Program-made: the position numbers and the translations under genes
Source: Paludibacterium sp. B53371
GTDB lineage: Bacteria; Pseudomonadota; Gammaproteobacteria; Burkholderiales; Chromobacteriaceae
DNA length: 64,000 bases
Direction of reading: 5' to 3'
Assembly: GCF_018802765.1 (NCBI RefSeq)
Contig: NZ_CP069163.1
Span: forward strand, 3,358,311-3,422,310
The notes under the pieces: model-generated
Databases searched by the model: none
Told to the model about the DNA's origin: nothing
Seen by the model: the letters and a program-made list of their open reading frames with translations, nothing else
In this document: positions 41,894-51,542 of the stretch, piece by piece
Layout of the letters: each line of letters starts with the position of its first letter
How positions within the stretch are numbered: position 1 is the first letter of the stretch

Positions 41894-42676
41894 ATGGCTG
41901 CAATCAGGCGGGTGGTATTCAATCAGAAAGGCGGGGTCGGCAAGTCCACCATCACGGTGAACCTGGCCGCCACCGCTGCCAGGCAGGGCAGACAGGTACT
42001 GGTGATCGATCTGGATCCCCAGGGCAACAGCAGTCATTACCTGATGGGGACGCCGGTCGGCGAGCGCCATCTTGGCGGACTGTTCGATCAGTACCTCAAC
42101 ATCACGCTGTTCGGCAAGCCGGTCGACGACTTTATCGAAACCACGCCGTTTGACGGTCTGTCCCTGCTGGCCTCCCACCCCAGCCTGAGCGACATGATGG
42201 GCAAGCTGGACGCGCGGCACAAAATCTACAAGCTGCGCGAAACGCTGGATACCCTCGACGCCGCTCAGCGCTTTGATGAAGTCTGGATCGACACCCCGCC
42301 GGCGTTGAACTTTTATACCCTGTCGGCACTGATCGCCGCGCAGCGCTGCCTGATTCCCTTCGACTGCGACAGCTTCTCGCGCCAGGCGCTATATGGCCTG
42401 CTCACCAGTGTGACCGAGATCCAGGCCGACCATAATCCGCAACTGGCCATTGAAGGCATTGTCGTCAACCAGTTCCAGCCACGCGCCAGCCTGCCGGCGC
42501 GGCAAGTGGCCGAGCTGCGGGCCGAGGGACTGCCGATTCTCGACACCCCGCTTTCGGCCTCGGTGCGCATTCGCGAGTCTCATGAAGCCTGCCGGCCGAT
42601 GCCCTTTCTGGATCAACGGCACAAACTCACGCGCGAATTCGACCAGCTCTATCGTCAGCTAAGCCAGGCGGATTGA
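41894..42676 (+). CDS. ParA-like ATPase
   Basis: 260 residues with the deviant Walker A KGGVGKST (residues 12-19), Walker A' LVIDLDPQGNSS and Walker B VWIDTPPALNF. It is a dimerising P-loop ATPase of the ParA/Soj group. There is no partner parB and no origin nearby, so it is not the chromosome-partition copy; orphan ParA proteins often position other cargo, such as chemotaxis or signalling clusters. Next to it, 10 bp downstream, is a sensor kinase. ATG 41894 has AAGGGGGA upstream. Confidence 0.88.
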   Translation: MAAIRRVVFNQKGGVGKSTITVNLAATAARQGRQVLVIDLDPQGNSSHYLMGTPVGERHLGGLFDQYLNITLFGKPVDDFIETTPFDGLSLLASHPSLSDMMGKLDARHKIYKLRETLDTLDAAQRFDEVWIDTPPALNFYTLSALIAAQRCLIPFDCDSFSRQALYGLLTSVTEIQADHNPQLAIEGIVVNQFQPRASLPARQVAELRAEGLPILDTPLSASVRIRESHEACRPMPFLDQRHKLTREFDQLYRQLSQAD

Positions 42677-42686
42677 CGGAGCCGCG

Positions 42687-45254
42687 ATGAACGAACTGCG
42701 GCGGCCCGGAATGATCGTGATAGCCGGCCTGTTGGCCATCGTCCTGCTGCTGACGGAATTCTGGCTGCTGCAGAATGCGGCGCAGCGCCGGGAAGCCGAG
42801 CGCAGTGCACTGTGGGGTACCTACAGCCTCAACTCACTGGCCAACCGTTTCAATGCCGCCCTCGACTACGCCAACATCCTGGCCCAGCCGGACAATAGCG
42901 AACCCGCCGGCTTCACGCTCGATACGCTGGGCCGGGTCAGTTCGCGCATCTTCCACCCCAACAGCCCTTTCAATGGCGCCGCCTTGCTGGCCAAGGTCTC
43001 CACCAGCCAGCGCAGCGCCTTTGAAAGCAGTATCAACAGCCCGATCCAGGTCCTGCAAAATCACCATCTGAGCCCCAGTCCGAAAAAGTCCGAGTACTTC
43101 CCGGTCATCGGCTACCTGCCTGACGATGCCAATGGCCTGCCACGCGGTCTGGATCTGGGCACCCTGCCCGGCTGGGAGCCCATGCTCAACCGGGCTCAAA
43201 ACACCGGCATCCCGGCCCTGCTGGCCGTCAGCGGCAAAGACGGCACGCCAAACCGCATCGACATCGTGGTGGCCCTGCCGAAACGAACGCACTTCCTGCT
43301 GTTCAACCTGGATCTCGAGCGCTTTCTCGACCTGCCTCTGCCCAATGGCGACAGTTTCCAGAACCATCTGCGGCTGCTGATCTGGACCAAGCTCAACAAC
43401 CAGCAACCCATGCTGCTGCTGGACTCCAATCCGGACCAGCCTCGTCCGGAAGGCGCGCCGAACGCCAGCCTGACCAGCAATATCGGCGGCATGACGCTGC
43501 AGTTCGGCACCTATCGGCTGTCCCAGCCGGACAGCAAGATCCTGGATGAGAGCGACAGAAATCTGCTATTACTCACCACTATTGGATTGCTGTTGTTTAT
43601 TGCGCAAGTGCTCTGGCTGTCACGCAGCAACAAGCGCTTCCAGGTCCAGCTGACGGAACAGAACCTGCAGCTGGCACAAAACAACCAGTTGCTGCGCCAG
43701 CAGATCAGCGAACGTATTGCTTCCGAACAGGCGCGCACCGAAAGCGAAATGCGCCAGCGCGCCATTTTGCAGGCCAGCTCCGACGCCATCGTCCTGGTCG
43801 ATCGCAGTGGCACCATCACCAATACCAACCCGGCCGCGGCCCGTCTGATCGGCCAGACAGCCGAGTCGCTGCCCGGCCTGACCATCGGCTCGCTGTTCCC
43901 GGAGCTGTACGACAGCAGCAAGCAGAATTTCACCGCCATCGCCGCCAACTTCGAAGGCATGCCATTCGAAGCACAGTTGATCCGCAACGACACCAGCAAG
44001 CTGCCGGTCGAGCTGTCGCTCAGCCAGGTCACCCTGCCGGATGACCAGTTCTATCTGCTGGTCTGCCGCGACATCAGTGTGCGCAAGGAACAGGAAGCCG
44101 CACTGATCCGGCTGAAAAACAGCCTGGCCGAGCAGGTGGAGATGCAGAGCCGGCAGTTGGCCGCCCTGCTGGAAGCCAGCCCGCTGGCCATGGCCTATAT
44201 CGTCGACCGCCATCTCAAGAAGGTGAACCATGCATTCCTCGAACTGTTCGATTGCGAGGAAAGCCGTGCCATCAACTACACCACACGGCAGTTCTACCAG
44301 AGCGACGAACAATACGACCGCACCGGCCGGCTGCTCTACCACCTGCTCAACGAAGGCAAGGTGGTGACCACCGAGCTGCAGCTGCAGACCGGGCGCGGCA
44401 AACTGATCTGGGTCCGGCTGCACGGCAAGGCACTCAACCCTGCCGTCCCCGGCCTGGGCACTATCTGGGTCTATCAGGACTTTTCCGCCGAACGCGCCGC
44501 CGAAGACGCCCTGCGTGCCGCCAAGGAACTGGCCGAAGAAACCAGCCGCACCAAGACCGAGTTTCTCGCCAATATGTCGCACGAACTGCGTACGCCCATG
44601 CATGCCATTCTCGGCTTTGCCGAAATGGGCCAAAGCCGTGCGGACCAGAGCGGGCAGGAAAAAATCCAGCAATACTTCAAGCGCATCCTGTCGAGCGGCA
44701 ATCGTCTGCTGTCCCTGCTCAACGACCTGCTGGATCTGGCTAAAATGGAAGTTGGCCGCATGGAGTACAACCTGCAGGAAGACGACCTGCCACGCCATCT
44801 GCGCGATGTCTGCGATGAACTGACCGGCATGGCCGAAGGAACCGGCATCCACATCGAGCTCGATGCCGACCCGCAACCACTGCTCGCCACCTTCGACAGC
44901 GTGCGTATCGGTCAGGTACTGCGCAATCTGCTGACCAATGCCATCAAGTTCAGCCCGCCGGACAGCACGATCAAGGTCGAGGCCCGTCTGCTGCCCGGAG
45001 CCGGCTTCCCGCTGGCGCAGGTGCGCGTCATCGACCAGGGGCCGGGCATCCCGCCCTCCGAACTGGAATCGATCTTCGACAAATTCATCCAGAGCAGCTC
45101 GACCAAGACCGGGGCCGGCGGTACCGGACTTGGCCTGGCCATCTGCCGCGAAATCATTCATGCCCACCAGGGCGAAATACGCGCTGACAACGCCGCGGAA
45201 GGCGGAGCGATCTTCAGCTTCACCTTCCCGCAGCGCCCGCGTCACCCTCTTTAG
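42687..45254 (+). CDS. Sensor histidine kinase with CHASE-like and two PAS domains
   Basis: 855 residues. Order: membrane helix (residues ~9-28), periplasmic CHASE-like domain (~45-290; FPVIGYLPDDANGLPRGLDLG), second membrane helix (~293-312), coiled coil (~313-355), PAS domain (~360-470; DAIVLVDRSGTITNTNPAAARLIG), second PAS domain (~490-605), HisKA domain with the phospho-accepting H632 in FLANMSHELRTP, and HATPase (N box LRNLLTNAIKFS, G boxes DQGPGIPPSE and GGTGLGLAI). The signal it senses is unknown. It has no receiver of its own; the next gene, 15 bp downstream, is the likely partner. Confidence 0.9.
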   Translation: MNELRRPGMIVIAGLLAIVLLLTEFWLLQNAAQRREAERSALWGTYSLNSLANRFNAALDYANILAQPDNSEPAGFTLDTLGRVSSRIFHPNSPFNGAALLAKVSTSQRSAFESSINSPIQVLQNHHLSPSPKKSEYFPVIGYLPDDANGLPRGLDLGTLPGWEPMLNRAQNTGIPALLAVSGKDGTPNRIDIVVALPKRTHFLLFNLDLERFLDLPLPNGDSFQNHLRLLIWTKLNNQQPMLLLDSNPDQPRPEGAPNASLTSNIGGMTLQFGTYRLSQPDSKILDESDRNLLLLTTIGLLLFIAQVLWLSRSNKRFQVQLTEQNLQLAQNNQLLRQQISERIASEQARTESEMRQRAILQASSDAIVLVDRSGTITNTNPAAARLIGQTAESLPGLTIGSLFPELYDSSKQNFTAIAANFEGMPFEAQLIRNDTSKLPVELSLSQVTLPDDQFYLLVCRDISVRKEQEAALIRLKNSLAEQVEMQSRQLAALLEASPLAMAYIVDRHLKKVNHAFLELFDCEESRAINYTTRQFYQSDEQYDRTGRLLYHLLNEGKVVTTELQLQTGRGKLIWVRLHGKALNPAVPGLGTIWVYQDFSAERAAEDALRAAKELAEETSRTKTEFLANMSHELRTPMHAILGFAEMGQSRADQSGQEKIQQYFKRILSSGNRLLSLLNDLLDLAKMEVGRMEYNLQEDDLPRHLRDVCDELTGMAEGTGIHIELDADPQPLLATFDSVRIGQVLRNLLTNAIKFSPPDSTIKVEARLLPGAGFPLAQVRVIDQGPGIPPSELESIFDKFIQSSSTKTGAGGTGLGLAICREIIHAHQGEIRADNAAEGGAIFSFTFPQRPRHPL

Positions 45255-45269
45255 GACAGGAGCATCGCC

Positions 45270-46211
45270 ATGGCCCATACCCTGCTGCTGGTCGACGACG
45301 AACCCTTCAACCTGGAATTGATGAGCGAACTGCTGGAAGACGCCGGCTATCAGATCCGCACCGCGGAGAGCGGAGAAGCGGCCTGGCAGTTGCTGGAGCA
45401 AGAGGGAGAAAGCTATTCCACCGTGCTGCTGGACAAAATGATGCCCGGCATCGACGGCTTCGAGGTCCTGCGCCGCATCAAGGGCAACCCCAAGCTGGAG
45501 TTCCTGCCGGTCATCATGCAAACCGCCGTCGGCGCAGCCGCCAGCGTGCAGGAAGGTCTGTCGCAAGGCGCCTTCTACTATCTGACCAAGCCGTTTTCCC
45601 GCGAAATGCTGCTGGCGGTGATCGAGGCTGCCGTCAGCCACTGGGACCGCCATGCCTACTTCCGGGAGCTGGCCAATCAGCAGGCGGAGGCACTGGGCTA
45701 TCTGAGTCAGGCACGCTTCGCGTTCCGTACCCATCAGGAAGCGCAGTGGGTCACCGCACTGCTGGCACGCGCCTGCCCGCACCCCGAGCGCGTGGCGACC
45801 GGGCTGTTCGAACTGCTGGTCAACGCGATCGAACATGGCAACCTGCGACTGAGCTACAGCGAAAAGACCCGGCTGCAGGCCGAAGGACAATGGGAAGCCG
45901 AATTGAGTCGGCGGCTCGCTGATCCGCAACTCGGACAGCATCAGGTACAGCTGGACTATCACCGTAGTGCGGACACCATCCGCTTCACCATCACCGACCA
46001 GGGCGACGGTTTTGACTGGGAGCACTTCCTCGACACCGAGGCCATTTCCTATCTGGAAAGCCATGGCCGCGGCATCCTGATCGCCCGCAAACTGTCCTTT
46101 GACCGCGTGCGCTATCAGGGCAACGGCAGTTGTGTCACCGCCGAGATTGCCCTGCAACGACCGGCGGGCCCGAGCGCCAGTGACGGGGCGCCTGCTGACG
46201 CCAGCCACTGA
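45270..46211 (+). CDS. Response regulator with C-terminal GHKL ATPase domain
   Basis: 313 residues. Residues 1-120 are a receiver domain with acidic pair D9-D10, phospho-acceptor D55 (LLDKMMPG) and K107 (LTKPF). Residues ~150-305 resemble an anti-sigma-type (RsbW-like) HATPase, with N box FELLVNAIEHGN (~180-191) and G box DQGDGFD. It has no DNA-binding domain. Such proteins may phosphorylate or bind a partner in a partner-switching pathway; no antagonist or phosphatase gene is seen nearby. It probably takes phosphate from the upstream kinase. Its last 77 bp overlap comEC on the other strand. Confidence 0.85.
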   Translation: MAHTLLLVDDEPFNLELMSELLEDAGYQIRTAESGEAAWQLLEQEGESYSTVLLDKMMPGIDGFEVLRRIKGNPKLEFLPVIMQTAVGAAASVQEGLSQGAFYYLTKPFSREMLLAVIEAAVSHWDRHAYFRELANQQAEALGYLSQARFAFRTHQEAQWVTALLARACPHPERVATGLFELLVNAIEHGNLRLSYSEKTRLQAEGQWEAELSRRLADPQLGQHQVQLDYHRSADTIRFTITDQGDGFDWEHFLDTEAISYLESHGRGILIARKLSFDRVRYQGNGSCVTAEIALQRPAGPSASDGAPADASH

Positions 46212-48414
46212 CGACCGGTCGGGGGCCAAACAGCAGCGTCAGGGCACCGAGCTCATCGGTGCGCAGTACCTGAACGCCGGCTGACTGATACCTGGCCAGC
46301 ACCGTGGGGTGGGGATGCCCATAGCGGTTGCGCCAGCCGACGCTCATCACTGCCCAGCGCGGGGCCACCGCCTGCAGGAAGGCCATGGAGGACGAGGTTT
46401 TGCTGCCGTGATGCGGCACAATCAATACCGTACTGGCCAGCATGGCTCGCTGCCGGGTCAGCAGTTGCGTCTCGACAGACTGCGGGATATCGCCGGTCAG
46501 CAACAAGCTCCCGTGCCGCGTCACCACCCTCAGCACACAACTGTGCGGATTATTGCCGTCCTCGTGCCAGTCCGCCGTCGGCCACAACACCTCAAAGCGC
46601 ACGCCATCCCATTGCCAGCGCCGCCCTGGACGACACAGGGCAAACCCCTGACCCAGCCCCTGCGCACTGGCGGCCTGCCCCAGCCAGAGTTGCTGCACCG
46701 GCATGTTCGCCAACAGGGCCGGCGCAGCGCCATCATGATCGGCGTCATGATGCGACAGCATCAGGGCATCCAGCCGGCGCACCCCGCTACCACGCAGATT
46801 GGCGACCAGCACCGCCTCACTGGCCGCCACACCGGTGTCGTACAACAGATCGTGGCGTGCCGTCTGCAACCAGACCGCCAGCCCTTGCCCCACATCCAGC
46901 ACCGTCGCACGCAGTTGACCGGCAGCCGGCCGTGCCGGCACATGGCACAACAGGGGAATCAGCAGCAGCGAGCCCAGCAGCCGGGCAGCCCACCCCAGCG
47001 GGGCGATCAGCCACAAGGCCCCAAGCCCGCCCGCCAGCAGTTGCGGCCAGGAAGGCGCCGCCACCCACCAGACCGGCACCGCGGCACACCAGCCCATCAC
47101 CAGGTAGAACACCCGGCACAACCAGGCACACAACCACAGCAGCGCATCCAGCGGGATGGCTGCCGCCAGCAGGCACAAGGGCGACACCAGCAGGGAGACC
47201 CAAGGGATGGCAAAACCATTGGCCAGAGGCGAGACCAGTGGCAAAGCCGAGAAAAACCCGACCAGCGGCACCACCGACATCACGGTCGCCGCCCATTGCG
47301 CAGCCAGCATGGCCTGCCATTTATCCGGCGGCTGACGCCTTCCCAGCGTGACCGTCATCAGTGCCGCCACCAGACCGAATGACAGCCACAAACCGGGGAA
47401 ATACACCGCAAACGGATCCAGCAACAACACAGCGGCCAGCGCCAGCCACCAGATATGCATCGGCGTCAGGGCACGGCGCCAGCACAGCAACAGACAGGCC
47501 ACCGCCAGCATGAAGAAAGTGCGTCGGGTCGGTACCGACCAGCCGGCCAGCAGCGAATAGGCACCGGCCGCCAACAGCCCGCCCAGCGCAACCCACAGAC
47601 GCGGGGTACGTCCCGGCCAGGGCCATCGACGCAATCCCTGGCGCACAAGCCAGGCCGCCAGCCCCGCCACCATGCCGACATGCAAGCCGGAAATCGACAC
47701 AATGTGCGTCACCCCGGTGCGGGCAAACAACGTCCAATCTTCCCGCGCGATCTCCTGTTGCACGCCGACTGTCAGGGCCGTGACCAGCGCCGCCTCGCGC
47801 GGCTGCCCGGCCAGCACCCGGGCTGTTCTTTGCGCCACCCGGGCGCGCAGCCGGTCGACCCTGGCCTGCCAATCGTCCGCATCGGGCAGACGCTGCGGCC
47901 TGCCGACCACGCGGGCGCTGACCAGCATTCCCTGCGCCCAAAGCCAGGCCTCCGCATCAAAACCATGCCCATTGGCCGTGGCGTGATAGGGCTGCAAACG
48001 CAGACGCACCCGCCAGCGGCTGCCCGCCGGCCAGGGCTGGCCACGCCCCAGTTGCAGGCGCACGCGCACCGCCTGCCGCCGCGGCCAATCCGCCTGAGGC
48101 GCCAGCTCGGCCAGCACGCGATGGCCGAAAGTGGAGGCCACCGGCAGATCCCGCACCGTCACCACCCGTTCCACCACCTGACCATCCAGCGCACCCGGCA
48201 AACGTTCTGCCAGTCGCTGCCCGGCCTGCCATACCCCCCAGGCCAGCCCCAGGCCAATGCCCAGCAAGCCGGCACAGCCACGACGCCACCAAAGCGGCCC
48301 GCTTCGCTGCAGGGGCCACAGCAGGCAGGACGTCAGCAACCAGCGCCAGTCCGGCAACTCGGCCAGCCAGACACACAGGGTGACACCACAGACAAATCCG
48401 ATCAGCGCGCTCAT
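46135..48414 (-). CDS. comEC: ComEC/Rec2 DNA-uptake channel
   Basis: 759 residues. An N-terminal DUF4131 region with membrane helices, then the competence domain (GVTHIVSISGLHVGMVAGL, SVPTRRTFFMLAVACLL) with many helices, and a C-terminal metallo-beta-lactamase-like domain (TVLDVGQGLAVWLQT, LSHHDADHDGA, LTGDIPQSVE, VPHHGSKTSSS). It carries single-stranded DNA across the inner membrane during natural transformation; the beta-lactamase part may degrade the other strand. The ATG at 48414 is chosen; the longer frame adds a non-membrane stretch. Its end overlaps the convergent receiver gene by 77 bp. Confidence 0.94.
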   Translation of the reverse strand: MSALIGFVCGVTLCVWLAELPDWRWLLTSCLLWPLQRSGPLWWRRGCAGLLGIGLGLAWGVWQAGQRLAERLPGALDGQVVERVVTVRDLPVASTFGHRVLAELAPQADWPRRQAVRVRLQLGRGQPWPAGSRWRVRLRLQPYHATANGHGFDAEAWLWAQGMLVSARVVGRPQRLPDADDWQARVDRLRARVAQRTARVLAGQPREAALVTALTVGVQQEIAREDWTLFARTGVTHIVSISGLHVGMVAGLAAWLVRQGLRRWPWPGRTPRLWVALGGLLAAGAYSLLAGWSVPTRRTFFMLAVACLLLCWRRALTPMHIWWLALAAVLLLDPFAVYFPGLWLSFGLVAALMTVTLGRRQPPDKWQAMLAAQWAATVMSVVPLVGFFSALPLVSPLANGFAIPWVSLLVSPLCLLAAAIPLDALLWLCAWLCRVFYLVMGWCAAVPVWWVAAPSWPQLLAGGLGALWLIAPLGWAARLLGSLLLIPLLCHVPARPAAGQLRATVLDVGQGLAVWLQTARHDLLYDTGVAASEAVLVANLRGSGVRRLDALMLSHHDADHDGAAPALLANMPVQQLWLGQAASAQGLGQGFALCRPGRRWQWDGVRFEVLWPTADWHEDGNNPHSCVLRVVTRHGSLLLTGDIPQSVETQLLTRQRAMLASTVLIVPHHGSKTSSSMAFLQAVAPRWAVMSVGWRNRYGHPHPTVLARYQSAGVQVLRTDELGALTLLFGPRPVVSGWRQQAPRHWRSGPPVVAGQSRR

Positions 48415-48580
48415 GGTGTCATGGTAGGGAACGGCGTCAGGACGACGAGCGGACAAGTGCCGCGACGCCACACGGCATGTACTGATTTACGGTGCAGGGA
48501 TCACTGAGTTGCCGCAATGGTTGCCTGTCCCGACTGCATGTCGTATCGTGCCTGCGCCGATGACTCCTTCAAGACAGCCC

Positions 48581-49390
48581 ATGCCTGCCACTCCTCTGTA
48601 TTGCGCCGACAACGCGCGCCGCGAGCGCGCCGCCCAGCTGGCCGAACGCTATGCCCTGCCTCTGGTACGCCAGCGGCCGGACAGCGGCTACTGGCTGGAG
48701 CTGGATTTCGAACGGCTGTCGCTTGTTACCACCGGCAAACATGGCGCGGTGTATGCCGAGTTCGTCGAGGGGGCTGCGCGCCACCGGCGCGAACAGGGAG
48801 GGGGCCGTGGCCAGCCGGTGGCCAAGGCCATCGGTCTGAAAGGCCATCAGGGTGAAATGCGGGTGGTGGATGCGACGGCGGGATTGGGGCGCGATGCCTT
48901 CGTGCTGGCCAGCCTGGGCTGCCAGGTCACCCTGATCGAGCGCTCGCCGGTAGCCGCCGCCCTGCTGGACGACGCGCTGGAGCGTGCCGCCCGCGCGGCC
49001 GACATTCAGGACATCGCGGCACGCATGACCCTGGTGCACGCCGACGCCATTCACTGGCTGACCACCCTGGCCGAAGCGCAGCGTCCGCACGTGGTGTATG
49101 TCGACCCGATGTTCCCCGATACCGGCAAAAGCGCCGCCGCCAAGAAAGACATGCAGGCCTTCCAGCATGTCATCGGTGACGATCTGGACAGTGCCGCGCT
49201 GCTGCAGGCCGCCGTGGGTGCGGCGCTCAACCGCGTGGTGGTCAAGCGGCCGCGACTGGGTGTGGTCATCGAAGGCCTGGCGCCCTCGGCGCAGATGGAA
49301 GGCAAAAGCACCCGCTTCGACATCTATTCGATCAAGGCCCTGATCAGTGCCGGCAAGCTGCCGGCACCGGGTGAAGACTCAGAAGCGTAG
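48581..49390 (+). CDS. rsmJ: 16S rRNA m2G1516 methyltransferase RsmJ
   Basis: 269 residues with the RsmJ features: FVEGAARHRREQGGGRGQPVAKAIGLKG, SAM-binding VVDATAGLGRDAFVLASLGC, VVYVDPMFPDTGKSAAAKKDMQAFQ and VVVKRPRLG. It methylates G1516 in helix 45 of 16S rRNA. The ATG at 48581 is used; an ATG at 48560 is also possible, and neither has a clear ribosome-binding site. The last 12 bp overlap the stop region of the convergent DDAH-like gene. Confidence 0.92.
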   Translation: MPATPLYCADNARRERAAQLAERYALPLVRQRPDSGYWLELDFERLSLVTTGKHGAVYAEFVEGAARHRREQGGGRGQPVAKAIGLKGHQGEMRVVDATAGLGRDAFVLASLGCQVTLIERSPVAAALLDDALERAARAADIQDIAARMTLVHADAIHWLTTLAEAQRPHVVYVDPMFPDTGKSAAAKKDMQAFQHVIGDDLDSAALLQAAVGAALNRVVVKRPRLGVVIEGLAPSAQMEGKSTRFDIYSIKALISAGKLPAPGEDSEA

Positions 49391-50140
49391 CGACATGCAG
49401 CTGACACCGCCGTCGATCTTGCGGAACTCCGAGGTGTCGACCTCGATCACCTGATAGCCCAGCGCCTTGACCTTGGCCAGGGTCACCGGATAGCCGGCCG
49501 GCATGATAACCCGGTCATTGACCCAGATGCTGTTGGCGGCATAAGCCTCGTGCAGCGGAATCTCCACCACATTGTATTGCTGGAATTCCGGCTTGCTGAC
49601 GAACTCGCCGGCGGCCAGCAGATTGCCGTGTTCCAGATAGGACAAACCGGTCTTCAGGTGCAGCACCTCTTCCAGTCGTACCACCGAACCGGTCATGCCG
49701 TACTTTTCCAGCAGGGCAATCATCTGTCTTGCCCCCTCGGGGTTGGTGCGCGCCGAATGGCCGATGTAGAAATGGCTGCCGACCATCATGATGTCGCCGG
49801 CCTCCACCGTGCCCGGTGCCTCGATCCTTTCCACCCGGTCGTAGAAGCGGCCGATGGTATCCGCCAGCAGGGCGGTTTCACCACGGCGCGACTCGGCGCC
49901 GGTACGGTTGAGGATGGCGCAGTGCGGGGTGCACAATACCGGATCTTCGACAAATACCGAGTCGGGATAATCATCTGCCGGGGGCAGGATGGTCACATCC
50001 ACATCGCACTGCCGCAAGGCCTGGATATAGGCATCGTGCTGGGCCAGGGCGCGCTGGTAATCGGGTTTGCCCAGATCACTCGAGGTCAGGCCATCGATCA
50101 GGGCACGACATGGGGTACGAACAATCACATGCTGAAACAT
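49379..50140 (-). CDS. Dimethylarginine dimethylaminohydrolase-like amidinohydrolase
   Basis: 253 residues of the guanidine-modifying fold. Signatures: SVFVEDPVLCTPHCAILNR, the catalytic histidine in LHLKTGLSYLEHGNLL, and the catalytic cysteine C248 in GGVSCMSLRF at the very C-terminus. The overall match is to bacterial DDAH, which hydrolyses methylated arginines to citrulline and methylamines. Arginine deiminase is excluded by the shorter length. ATG 50140 has GGAGG five bases upstream. It stands alone between rsmJ and dapC. Confidence 0.85.
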   Translation of the reverse strand: MFQHVIVRTPCRALIDGLTSSDLGKPDYQRALAQHDAYIQALRQCDVDVTILPPADDYPDSVFVEDPVLCTPHCAILNRTGAESRRGETALLADTIGRFYDRVERIEAPGTVEAGDIMMVGSHFYIGHSARTNPEGARQMIALLEKYGMTGSVVRLEEVLHLKTGLSYLEHGNLLAAGEFVSKPEFQQYNVVEIPLHEAYAANSIWVNDRVIMPAGYPVTLAKVKALGYQVIEVDTSEFRKIDGGVSCMSLRF

Positions 50141-50308
50141 CCGGAACCTCCCTATGGATAGACTGCGGCAAGACCCCCATCATGCCAGAGACCACACCTT
50201 GCAGGGTTTGATCTGACAAGGCCCGGCGCCGGCTTGCGTACAATCGGTCGGCTTTTCAGTTAAGCTATTTGCATTCTTCATTCGCCTTATCGACAGGAAA
50301 GACCTCAC

Positions 50309-51505
50309 GTGAATCCTCTGCTGAAGCGTCTGCAACCCTACCCGTTCCAGCGGCTGCGCGCCCTGCTGGCCGGAGTCGTGCCGGCTGCCGGCAAAACCCC
50401 GATCAATCTGTCCATCGGCGAACCGAAACACCCGACACCCGCCGTGCTGTGCGATGCCCTCACCGGTGCGCTGGACGGTCTGGCGGCCTACCCGCCGACG
50501 CTGGGCGAACCGGCACTGCGCCAGGCCTGTGGCCGCTGGCTGCAAAGACGCTATGGCATCGAGGCCGACACCGAGCGCGAGATCCTGCCGGTCAATGGCA
50601 GCCGCGAGGCGCTGTTCGCCTTTGTTCAGGCCATGATCGACCCGAGCGGCGAACAGACTCCGGTGGTGATTTCGCCCAATCCCTTCTATCAGATTTATGA
50701 AGGGGCGGCCCTGCTGGCCGGTGCCGAACCCTGGTATGTGAACTGCACGGCGGCCAATGATTTCCAGCCGGACTGGGCATCGGTCCCCGAGTCAGTCTGG
50801 CAGCGCACCCAGGTGGTCTTCGTCTGCAGCCCGGGCAATCCGACGGGAGCGGTGATGTCGCTGGAAGACTGGCGTCAGCTGTTCGCGCTCTCCGACCGGC
50901 ACGGTTTCGTGATTGCCTCGGATGAATGCTATTCGGAAATCCACTTCGGTCAGCCGCCGCTCGGCGGTCTGCAGGCCGCCCGCCAGCTGGGGCGCGATTT
51001 CAGCCGCATCGTGATGTTTACCAGCCTGTCCAAGCGCTCCAATGCGCCCGGCCTGCGTTCCGGTTTTGTGGCCGGCGATGCCTCGCTGCTGGAAGCCTTC
51101 CTGCTGTATCGCACCTATCATGGCAGCGCCATGAGCCCGACCATCCAGCGCGCCAGCATCGCCGCCTGGGATGACGAGGCACACGTCGAAGCCAACCGCG
51201 CCGCCTATCAGGCCAAGTTCGATGCGGTGGTTCCCCTGCTGGCTGACTGCCTCGGTGCCCGGCTGCCGGACGCATCATTCTATCTGTGGCTCAAGGTGCC
51301 GGGGGGCGATGACCAGGCCTTTACCCGCCGCCTGCTGGCCGAGGAAAACATCACGGTACTGCCAGGCTCCTTCCTGGCACGCGACGCCCATGGCAGCAAC
51401 CCGGGTCAGGGCTATATCCGCATCGCCCTGGTCGCACCGCTGTCAGAATGCGTGGAAGCCGCCGAACGTATCCGGTATCTTGTCAGTCATTCATCACGGA
51501 ATTGA
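50309..51505 (+). CDS. dapC: Succinyldiaminopimelate transaminase DapC
   Basis: 398 residues starting with GTG 50309, which has AGGAAAG upstream. It is a fold-type I aminotransferase: [40 protein letters not shown] and the PLP-binding lysine in [17 protein letters not shown]. It converts N-succinyl-2-amino-6-ketopimelate to succinyl-diaminopimelate. The next gene is dapD, and the pair is a common beta-proteobacterial arrangement for the succinylase branch of lysine and peptidoglycan synthesis. Confidence 0.93.
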   Translation: MNPLLKRLQPYPFQRLRALLAGVVPAAGKTPINLSIGEPKHPTPAVLCDALTGALDGLAAYPPTLGEPALRQACGRWLQRRYGIEADTEREILPVNGSREALFAFVQAMIDPSGEQTPVVISPNPFYQIYEGAALLAGAEPWYVNCTAANDFQPDWASVPESVWQRTQVVFVCSPGNPTGAVMSLEDWRQLFALSDRHGFVIASDECYSEIHFGQPPLGGLQAARQLGRDFSRIVMFTSLSKRSNAPGLRSGFVAGDASLLEAFLLYRTYHGSAMSPTIQRASIAAWDDEAHVEANRAAYQAKFDAVVPLLADCLGARLPDASFYLWLKVPGGDDQAFTRRLLAEENITVLPGSFLARDAHGSNPGQGYIRIALVAPLSECVEAAERIRYLVSHSSRN

Positions 51506-51542
51506 ATCAATGAATCCACCCATTCCCATGCAAGGACATCAT

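Noticed and set aside
41894-42676. Chromosome-partition locus (parA/parB/oriC)
   Set aside because: No parB, parS site, DnaA boxes or gidAB nearby; the neighbour is a sensor kinase.
43620-46229. An 869-codon open frame on the minus strand
   Set aside because: Antisense to the histidine kinase and receiver genes, both of which have clear domains.
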